From JAYSSF01 sp043720715 (lineage in GTDB: Bacteria > Patescibacteriota > Gracilibacteria > Absconditabacterales > Absconditicoccaceae), in NCBI GenBank assembly GCA_043720715.1, contig JAYSSF010000047.1, positions 1 to 6,239 of the forward strand: a stretch of 6,239 nucleotides of DNA, in the 5' to 3' direction. Positions 1 through 6,239 of this stretch are shown piece by piece. The notes below the pieces were generated by a model. The model did not search any database, was not told where the DNA came from, and saw only the letters and a list, made by a program, of their open reading frames with translations. Numbering within the stretch: the first letter of the stretch is position 1; every line of letters starts with the position of its first letter. The translations under genes and the position numbers were made by a program.

Positions 1-3
1 AAC

Positions 4-91
4 ATTTAGTCATTGTGCTAAATTAGTTCTAAATAACAGCTCTATTATGCTGTTTTCTAGGTTATTTAGCCACACTAAATTTTCTATTTAG
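4..91. repeat. Cluster of six ATTTAG/CTAAAT hexamers
   Basis: ATTTAG occurs at 4-9, 64-69 and 86-91, and its complement CTAAAT at 18-23, 29-34 and 75-80. This makes six copies in under 90 bases. Neighbouring opposite copies form small inverted repeats: 4-9 with 18-23 (8-base loop) and 64-69 with 75-80 (5-base loop). There is no gene in 1-136. The cluster may be a structured RNA tail, a remnant of stacked terminators, or binding sites; the sequence does not decide. AT-rich hexamers can recur by chance, so the meaning is uncertain. Confidence 0.45.
29..69. repeat. Nested inverted repeat, possible weak terminator
   Basis: CTAAATAAC (29-37) is the exact complement of GTTATTTAG (61-69), giving a 9-bp outer stem. 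Inside it AACAGC (35-40) pairs with GCTGTT (49-54) around an 8-base loop, and a short T run follows on the plus strand. The two stems overlap by three bases, so they are partly alternative. The inner hairpin plus T run could be a weak terminator for a plus-strand gene ending left of the window. Confidence 0.4.
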
Positions 92-94
92 CCG

Positions 95-125
95 AAAAAC
101 AGCAGATCTAGTCTGCTGTTTTTTT
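95..125. terminator. Bidirectional intrinsic terminator
   Basis: A perfect 12-bp stem (95-106 with 112-123) encloses a 5-base loop, TCTAG. The core is ACAGCAGA/TCTGCTGT, with an A run on the left and a T run on the right. It therefore gives a hairpin followed by a U tract on either strand. On the minus strand it lies about a dozen bases past the TAA of the membrane-protein gene, where its terminator should be. It probably also stops a convergent plus-strand gene outside the window. Confidence 0.85.
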
Positions 126-136
126 GATTACTTAGA

Positions 137-2128
137 TTACTGAGTCTTAGGTTTGTCTGCATACTGCTCAATATCTTGTGTGAGATTGTACAGGAACACT
201 CACTTGTCTGTGACTGCCCAAAGCTCTGGCTTGACTGCATCAGAGATGATGACTCATTTTACGCCAAGGGTACTGTCAAATTTAAGTCTCATCACATAAT
301 CGAGAGTAAAGCTACTCTTGTTGGTTTCATTGGTTTTGCTTGGGTTGGAGACGAAGACTGTCAGTGATCACTGAGGAGCATCCCATAGGTAGACGTATTT
401 GCTTGTATCATAGGAGATGACTGACATACCTGATGTGGAGTATGCGCCATCGATATTGTCTCATCACTTGATAGGGATGACTCTATCTTTGGGAGTAGTA
501 CCATCTCTCCAGAACTGCACAAGCTGTCTACTGGAACTGTTCCACATGATGAATGTACCATCGATTGCCATTGAGTCGAGCTTCATACTACCACTGGATG
601 ATAGATTGTATGCTTGTGGTTCTTTGAGATTGGTAGGATTGTTGGCAATTGCTTGATATCTGAGGATATATGTACCAGCGCTGTTGAGCTCTGGGTTTTG
701 AGTAAGTACATAGAAGTTAGAGCTTGCAAAAGTTCCTATAGCAGTAATCGGAGCTGGGAAGTTGCTAGCAGTAGCTGAGTTCTTGACTGATTCGAGTCAT
801 GATTTAGTGACGAGATAGATCTGTCCCTTGCTATCATAACAGTACAGACCCACTCTCCCCAGAGATGAAGCACAACCTTGCAATGGGTCAGCCAATGTAT
901 CTGTACCATATCTTACGAGTGTACCCTTGAGTTGGTTGTTGACTGCTCATACGAGGGATGCTTTGCTGCCTCATACGTGGAATCATTCCTTGCCGATATA
1001 GATACCGAGGATATCTCACAAGCTAGTCTTGTCAGTGTCGGTGAAGTCGAGTACTTTGGTGTCAAAATTATTTACCGTATTGATTCTAAATCATTTGAAA
1101 TATTCTTCTTGGAGGACTTTCTTTAGGGCTTGGATATCGAGTGGTGATTGACCAGTCTTCTCGAGTAGTCCGATTTTATTCTTGATGTCGTTGTAACTTG
1201 TGATTTTGGTCGGAGATGATGCTTCGAGCCTTTGGAAGAGAGCGATATCCTTTTTGATTGAGTCGAGAGTAATATCTACTTCTTTGCCTGAGTCGGTGGT
1301 AACGACGTTGTCGGCGTATTGTGCGCGGTAGTTGCTGATGATAGAATAGACAAGTCCAGCGATAACACATCCGAAGATGACCATACCAACCTGATATTGG
1401 TTGAGAACAAACCAGTTGCTGAGTTTGCTTTTGATCTTCTGTGCAGACTGCGTCGTAGGGGAATATGATCTATGATCTGACTTGATCATCGTGTGTGACT
1501 CAAATGCGGTAGTACCTGCTCCTGCTCTCTGCTCGATGGTTTGGATGAGGAGATCGAGGAAGGTATCATCAGTGCTACCGACAATATCACTAAGATCTGC
1601 AAGATCGTTGTCGTCAACAATATCACCGATGTCGCTACCTACGATGATAATCTGATCACCGTCAGCAAGATCACCTTCCACAAAGTCAGAAAATAAGCTA
1701 ATCTTCACTCTCTTGGATGTTTCGTTGAACAGCGAATAGTAGATTTTACCTTGGCGGAGAATCATAAAACTTACATTACCGATGAGGCTGGCGAGATATT
1801 CGTTTTCGTGGAATACTTCGACGATACCTCTGATGTCAAATGATGGAGTATCAGTAACTTTTTCTGCGAAGACGGCGAGCTTGGAGTTAAGTTCTTGGAG
1901 AGCGAACTCGACATAGCTTTTAAATTTGCGGAATGATACACCATCTTTGGATGCTTCGTTACTTAGATCAGCGATAAACTCTGTGATCAAATCCTTTTGA
2001 TAATCAACAAACTTATCAGTCACTACTGAGATATTTGCCCTGATGGTGATGTTGTTTTCATTGGTGCTATCATAGCTGATGACTTGATGATCATCGAGGT
2101 GATGTTCGATTTGATTGATGAGTTCCAT
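137..2128 (-). CDS. Membrane protein: degenerate PP2C-like domain, one TM helix, propeller-like outer domain
   Basis: I do not recognise a named family. Read with UGA as glycine it is 663 residues, starting at ATG 2128 (an in-frame TTG lies two codons earlier) and ending at TAA 137. Residues 1 to about 200 resemble a PP2C phosphatase fold: an IRGIVEVF strand near 100, LIGNVSFMILRQGKI near 115-129 where PP2C proteins have GDSR, and GDQIIIVGSDIGD near 157-169 where they have SDGLxD. No DGHGG motif is visible, so catalysis is doubtful. A hydrophobic helix at about 247-265 follows lysines at 231, 233 and 235, which predicts N-inside. Residues 280-340 look helical. The rest is beta-rich with repeated aromatic blade-like strands and a Cys pair (GCASSLGRVGLYCYD), as in an extracytoplasmic beta-propeller. 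It has eleven in-frame UGA codons, all in the C-terminal half. A signalling or envelope-sensing role is inference only. Confidence 0.85.
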
Positions 2129-2186
2129 GAACAATTACGAATACTAAAAAATTACTTACATCGAGTGTATGTTTTTTGCGATTGAT

Positions 2187-2208
2187 TTCCACTGTTTTTC
2201 CACTGTTT
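2187..2208. repeat. 11-bp tandem duplication in the dnaG-downstream spacer
   Basis: TTCCACTGTTT is repeated exactly, head to tail, at 2187-2197 and 2198-2208. It lies in the 91-bp spacer (2129-2219) between the dnaG stop and the next minus-strand start. The spacer is AT-rich. I see no hairpin with a U run in it and no convincing promoter, which fits read-through from dnaG into the membrane-protein gene. It is probably a slippage product. Confidence 0.6.
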
Positions 2209-2219
2209 TTTGTAGTGAA

Positions 2220-4052
2220 TTATTTGATTCTCTTAATACGAGTAAGGTAGACTTGTTTTTCATCCAGTGTGAGGGAGCTTGATTTGATGATGAGTTGCGT
2301 GTTGGCTTGGATGTATCTGGAGATAAACTGTTGGAGTTCGGTGAGTTGTTTGTCACTTGTCATCTGATCGATGGTGCGAGATCGTCGCAATACTCACTCT
2401 TCGAGCTGTGATGGAGTATACTCTGGGTTTCATTTGAGTGTTTGGAGGTCAAGAGCGAGCTTATGTAGTTGCACAAAAATCCCCCCTTGATCCCCCTTTA
2501 TACTCATTAGAGTGCTTTCTCAAGGGGGGTGTAAATTATAGATAGGTAGTTGGGCAATACTGACCAAGAGTAGATCGACATCTTCTTCATATGAAGGTTG
2601 CGAGTTAGCGAGTTGCGAGTTGCCCCCTCTCGGGGATTCGCTGTTGCTCCGAGCCTTGGCTTTAGTCGTACGATGTCGCTGTTTATATTGATTGAGGAGG
2701 CCGTTCTCATCCATGCCGACGAGCTTGGCAAGTTTGTTGAGGTATCACATAAAGACGCTAAAATCACCAATACTTGTCAGTACGGCAAACATCTCATTGA
2801 TGAGCTGCTTTATCGCGACAGGGTGGTCAAGTGGATACGCGATCTGTAATTGTGCCACAAGAGCGTCAAACCAATCTACCGTTGAAGTCAGGATACTCTG
2901 TTTCTCATCATCACCCAGGTCAGAGTTTGCGAGATCGTCAATGTCTTTGTAGGGAGATGAGAGGCGCAAGAGCTTGGGATAGATTCACTGTTCGAGGAGG
3001 AGTTTGACACTTCTGATGCCGGCTGTCTGTCATGCATTGTCATTGTCAAACATGAGGACGATATCTTGCGTATATCTGGTGAGAAGCTTGATGTGGTCGA
3101 GAGTGAGAGAGGTCCCGCATGGCGCTACGCCCACTGGCATTCATAGTCTATCCAGTGCGATGACATCCATATATCACTCCACGACGATGACCTGATCATG
3201 CGTTTTGATGTGAGATTTGGCTTGATGAAGTCCGTAGAGAATATTGGATTTGCGATATAATTCGGTATCTCCTGTATTCAAATACTTCGGGTTACCGCTA
3301 AATTGGCTTGAGTTTTGAGTTTTTCATTCGGTGGGAGTCAATTTATCGGCAGCAAAATCTTTGGATTTTGCAGTATCTTCAGGATTGATGATCCTCCCTC
3401 CAAATCATACGATATTGCCTACATGGTCGCTGATCGGGAACATCATCCTGTGACGGAAGAAGCTATAGGTGTCGGCGTTGGACTGTGATTGTCTGACAAG
3501 TCATGCCTGTGTCAGATCTTCGATGGTAAATCACTTGGATTGTAGGTATTGATTGAGTAACTGCCCATTGCTTGGAGCATAACCGATTTGTCGACGAGCG
3601 ATCACATCATCGTCCAGGTGTCTACGATCATGGATATAGTCTGACGCATCTGAGTGTTTGGCGAGTTGCTCGTGGAATCGTTTGGCGGTGAGCTTATTGA
3701 TGAGTTTGAGCTTCTCGCGTTGATCTTTGGTATCGATATAGGAGTCGATGGATGATTTTTCGCTTTTGTATGGTGTGAGATCAAAATGATAGCGAGTTGC
3801 TAGCTCCTTGATCGCATCCCAAAAATCCATCTTCTCGTACTCCATCACGAAGCTGATCACATCTCCACCAAGTCAGCATCAGAAACATTTGTACGTCTGC
3901 CTGTCACGAGATACCATAAATGAGGGGCTTTTTTCACGATGAAATGGGCACAATCCCGTGTAGTTGGATCATGCTCTCTTGAGGTCGACATAGCGTCAGA
4001 TGACGTCCATAATATCGATTTGTTGCTTGAGATCATCAGCGATTTGAGACAT
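2220..4052 (-). CDS. dnaG: DNA primase DnaG
   Basis: DnaG makes the RNA primers for chromosome replication at the fork, together with the DnaB helicase. With UGA as glycine the protein is 610 residues, the usual DnaG length. The CHC2 zinc domain is complete: C35, H38, C56 and C59 in GLCPFH and KCFGCG. The RNA polymerase domain has FRHRMMFPI and PKYLNTGDTELYRKSNILYG. The TOPRIM domain has EGYMDV (E292), APCGTSLT, and FDNDNAG with acidic D336 and D338. A polar linker (about 457-490) leads to the helical C-terminal part, which should bind DnaB. Sixteen in-frame UGA codons are present; those at 19, 28, 58 and 60 fall on conserved glycines. ATG 4052 is chosen because it gives the typical short N-terminus before DVIGRYVDLK; no strong Shine-Dalgarno is seen. 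A GC-rich palindrome is translated inside the C-terminal domain. Confidence 0.97.
2481..2529. repeat. GC-rich palindromic element inside dnaG
   Basis: CCCCCCTTGA (2481-2490) and TCAAGGGGGG (2520-2529) form a perfect 10-bp inverted repeat. A second left arm, CCCCCTT (2492-2498), could compete for the same right arm. ACTC (2502-2505) and GAGT (2510-2513) form a small tip stem. The element is read in frame as part of the primase, giving NLHPPGESTLMSIKGDQGG, which interrupts an otherwise helical C-terminal region. One arm contributes an in-frame UGA, readable only in code 25. It looks like a dispersed palindromic mini-repeat inserted in a gene; copies elsewhere cannot be seen from this window. 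Confidence 0.65.
2600..2621. repeat. GCGAGTT heptamer repeat in the DnaG linker
   Basis: GCGAGTT occurs three times, at 2600-2606, 2608-2614 and 2615-2621, the first two copies separated by one A. A small CCCC/GGGG hairpin (2624-2635) follows. On the coding strand the tract encodes NSQLANSQP in the polar linker between the RNA polymerase and C-terminal domains of DnaG, where slippage changes are likely tolerated. Confidence 0.65.
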
Positions 4053-4327
4053 GATCCAACTATAGCAAAAATAGTTATGAAAGCAATCTGAGTATTTGCT
4101 CTGTTCAATATGATATTTTCGCTTGACTTATTTTGATTTACTGTAACCAAAAAAACACTTCTAATTTTCTGATATATCATATTCTTAGATTCTTTTCTCA
4201 TGATTGCCGTCTTATTATGCTATATTGATTTATGGATGATATGATTGTCATTTTTTTTTCTTGTTGTAAAGATTACACAGATTTTTATATTGAAATAATA
4301 TCTTTTTATCAAGTACTATCTATTGTC
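4053..4327. other. Divergent intergenic region
   Basis: This AT-rich stretch separates dnaG (leftward) from the adhesin gene (rightward), so it should hold promoters for both. A run of nine T lies near 4251-4259. The adhesin frame remains open through much of it under code 25, with possible earlier ATGs at 4217, 4232 and 4241. The peptide read there looks like translated AT-rich DNA rather than protein. I found no convincing dnaG promoter, RNA gene or riboswitch. Confidence 0.5.
4264..4291 (+). promoter_or_regulatory. Candidate sigma70-type promoter for the adhesin
   Basis: TTGTAA (4264-4269) and TATATT (4286-4291) resemble -35 and -10 boxes with a 16-base spacer, preceded by a T run. Transcription would begin near 4298, leaving a leader of about 30 bases before ATG 4328. 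This also argues against the earlier ATG at 4232. In AT-rich DNA such matches are easy to find, so this is tentative. Confidence 0.35.
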
Positions 4328-6239
4328 ATGTTGGTATCTCCTCTCATTTCTCGTATGTTTCAATCTATCAGAATATTGATGGCATATATGTTGATTACAA
4401 CCCAGTTTGCTGGGCTGATAGTGACAAATGCCCGTGCTGATAGTGGTGATGTTGATACATGAGGCATTGTTTCGTCTGTAGTGGAGACATGAGTTATGAA
4501 TACTGGTGAGGAGATCTCCCCTGTGATTGAGAAGATTGCCGAAGAAATTCTCATAGAGGAAGAATCTTTGATAGATTCTCCTACTGAAGATATCGTAGCA
4601 CAGACTCCTGTGGCTGAAGAATCTATTATTGAAGTAGCTGAAGAGCTCGTGATTACGCAATGAGACGTGTCGGTAACTATCCCTGAGCAGGAGATTACAA
4701 TTGAAGATATTGATAACAATAGTACGTTTGAGACGATGGACGATTTTGTTGCTACGGAGATGATAGCTATTGATGGTTCTACTGTATTGGAATTGGGAGA
4801 TCCTGACTCTCATCTTGAGTTTGCAGAGTTGGTCAAGATACAAATTGCTACTGATGATCTCGATGGTACGTCCATCATTATCACTGTGCAGCATGAATGA
4901 GATATCAAACCAGGTACACAATGAATTACGACCAACCCAGAAGCAACATGTGAAGCATGAGTCTCGTCAGATGAATCTAATACTACTACTGTGGTAGATG
5001 GTATGATTACATTTTATATCTGTGGAGCGTCGACTTTTATAATCACACCAAGTTCTGGTAGTGCTACAATTATTAGTCCAATTAGTGGTAGTACGACGAC
5101 TTCATTGCGCCCTACTATATCAGGTACAGGTACTATTAATGGAGCAACAATAACATTAACATTGTCTGGTTCGAGTACTATTATTGGTACTGGTACTGTA
5201 ACGGGTGGTACGTGGTCGATAGTGCCCACGAGCTCTTTATGATTTGGTTCACAGACACTATGTATTTCGGGTGGGAATTGTAGGACATTTACTGTGGCTG
5301 AATGACCTTCATTTATTTCATGGACGTGACTTTCAAATACAGCATTGACATGACAATGTATATTTAAGAATGGTTGAGGTAATGGGTGGAATGGATGGTG
5401 AAATTCTATTGCTAGGATTGCTACTGGTCAAGATGGGTATGTTGAACGAACTATTGCAAATACATGAATCGTAGCAGCGATTTGATTGGCTATATATGCT
5501 TCAGATCCATGAGGAAATAGATTAAGTGCTTTAAATTATTGAATTGAAATAGACGAGGCTGGTTTTACTTTTCAAGCGATTGAATTATGAACAAATCTAT
5601 GAACAGCATGAACGTATGTCTTAGGTGATACATTTAGAGTTGAAAGATCATGATCTACAATACTGTATAAGAAAAACTGAACAACGTTTTATACATCTTT
5701 GGTAACTTCTTCGTGAGTAATATACTGATCAACTGTAATCAACAAGGCTAACTCGAATATTTGTGATGTTTATATGCGCACACAAACTACGGTTGATATG
5801 TTTGTGACGAAGACTGTGTCCAGTGCAACTGCAGCAAGTGGCTCGATTGTGACATATACTCTTGTCTATGGAAATAGTGGTTCAAATCAGGTAACTGGAG
5901 TTAAAATTACGGACTATCCATGAGGTTGACTGAGTCTTGCTACTGGCACGACTTTTACAATAGGTACTATCAATGCTTGAGTGACAGGTTCTATCTCATT
6001 TACTGGTAGAGTGATTTGATCTAGTGGTACTATTATTACCAATATGGCTACAATTGAGTCAACTTCGAGCGTATTTGGTGACTCTAACTCATGAAATAAT
6101 ACAAGTTCGATACCTGTTTTAATTGTTCCAGCTGTTAATCAATATACTTACACCTACCTTACATCAACAGGAGGAACATTGTCAGGAACAACATCACAAA
6201 CCGTCAACCATGGAGCAACTGGAACAGCAGTTCAAGCAA
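4328..6239 (+). CDS. Large secreted multidomain adhesin-like surface protein (3' partial)
   Basis: With UGA as glycine one frame stays open to the window edge (637 codons, 28 in-frame UGA). Start 4328 is chosen; ATG 4355 is equally plausible, and no Shine-Dalgarno decides. A signal peptide is clear: FQSIR, a hydrophobic core, then a likely cut after NARA (residue 37). An acidic Glu-rich region follows (about 38-150). Residues about 150-240 form a ZU5-like module with HEGD (189-192) and FYICGASTF, with C208 and C232 perhaps bonded. About 248-324 is an Ig-like adhesin module (RPTISGTGTINGATITLTL). A Gly/Asn/Trp linker precedes 359-487, a jelly-roll lectin-like module (GLAIYASDP, LYKKNGTTFYTS). 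About 488-600 is a DUF11 repeat (GSIVTYTLVYGNSGSNQVTG). From 602 an InlB-type repeat begins (GTTSQTVNHGATGTAVQA) and is cut by the window. The protein probably acts outside the cell in attachment; membrane or wall anchoring would lie beyond the window. Confidence 0.88.

Noticed and set aside
176..656. Short plus-strand frames opposite the membrane-protein gene
   Set aside because: They are shadows of the long minus-strand frame, which has a consistent beta-rich outer-domain sequence and a well-placed terminator.
2156..2356. Small minus-strand frame near the end of dnaG, as a separate gene
   Set aside because: It overlaps the dnaG 3' end in another frame, is low-complexity Ser/Asn/Lys, and has no start context.
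2481..2529. Intrinsic terminator inside dnaG
   Set aside because: The loop is 29 bases. On the dnaG-coding strand the right arm is followed by an ATTTTTG run that could mimic a U tract, but it sits in the middle of an open essential gene, so premature termination as its main role is unlikely.
2220..4052. UGA as tryptophan (code 4, Mycoplasma type)
   Set aside because: It would put Trp at invariant DnaG glycines, for example CFWCW in the zinc site and VEWYMD in TOPRIM. Glycine fits these positions.
3857..4201. Minus-strand open frame overlapping the start of dnaG in another frame
   Set aside because: It covers the zinc-domain coding region out of frame, and its N-terminal part is translated AT-rich intergenic DNA with no recognisable motif.
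4232..4327. Earlier ATG starts for the adhesin
   Set aside because: They would place a long odd N-terminal extension before a canonical signal peptide and would lie upstream of the best promoter candidate. They cannot be fully excluded.
4316..4921. Minus-strand open frame of about 200 codons opposite the adhesin
   Set aside because: It is antisense to the signal peptide, acidic and ZU5-like regions. Its His/Arg/Ser/Asn-rich composition is what results from reading such coding DNA backwards.
137..6239. Many broken genes or pseudogenes, as a standard-code reading suggests
   Set aside because: Only TGA interrupts the frames; there are no frameshifts and no in-frame TAA or TAG. Conserved motifs continue across each TGA.
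1..6239. CRISPR array, tRNA, rRNA or transposase
   Set aside because: No regularly spaced repeats, cloverleaf, rRNA-like sequence or transposase motif was found on either strand.

Overview
The window only makes sense if UGA is read as glycine (genetic code 25), with TAA and TAG as the only stops. Read that way, the many short open frames of the standard code join into three long genes with no in-frame TAA or TAG. In the primase, UGA falls on glycines that are almost invariant in DnaG, including both glycines of the zinc-site CFGCG. UGA=Gly is known from the Candidate Phyla Radiation groups Gracilibacteria (BD1-5) and Absconditabacteria (SR1), so the DNA most likely comes from one of these. 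The sequence is not extremely AT-rich, which leans slightly to Gracilibacteria, but nothing here decides between them.

Layout. 1-136: a gene-free end with several nested inverted repeats and a strong, symmetric, probably two-way terminator. 137-2128, minus strand: a 663-residue membrane protein with a degenerate PP2C-like cytoplasmic domain, one membrane helix and a propeller-like outer domain. 2129-2219: a short spacer with an 11-bp tandem duplication. 2220-4052, minus strand: a complete 610-residue DnaG primase, whose linker and C-terminal domain carry a heptamer repeat tract and a GC-rich palindrome. 4053-4327: an AT-rich divergent intergenic region. 4328 to the right edge, plus strand: the N-terminal part of a large secreted adhesin-like protein, with signal peptide, acidic region, ZU5-like/CASTF-type module, Ig-like module, jelly-roll lectin-like module, DUF11 repeat and the start of an InlB-type repeat. 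It runs off the window.

How the genes relate. dnaG and the membrane protein lie on the same strand 91 bp apart and could share a transcript; no clear promoter or terminator is visible between them, and no functional link between them is evident. The adhesin is transcribed away from dnaG. Both the adhesin and the outer domain of the membrane protein are cell-envelope products, as expected for a small host-attached CPR bacterium. I see no defence system, mobile element with a transposase, CRISPR array, tRNA or rRNA. The most notable features are the recoding itself, a gene half free of UGA, and a palindrome translated inside the primase.
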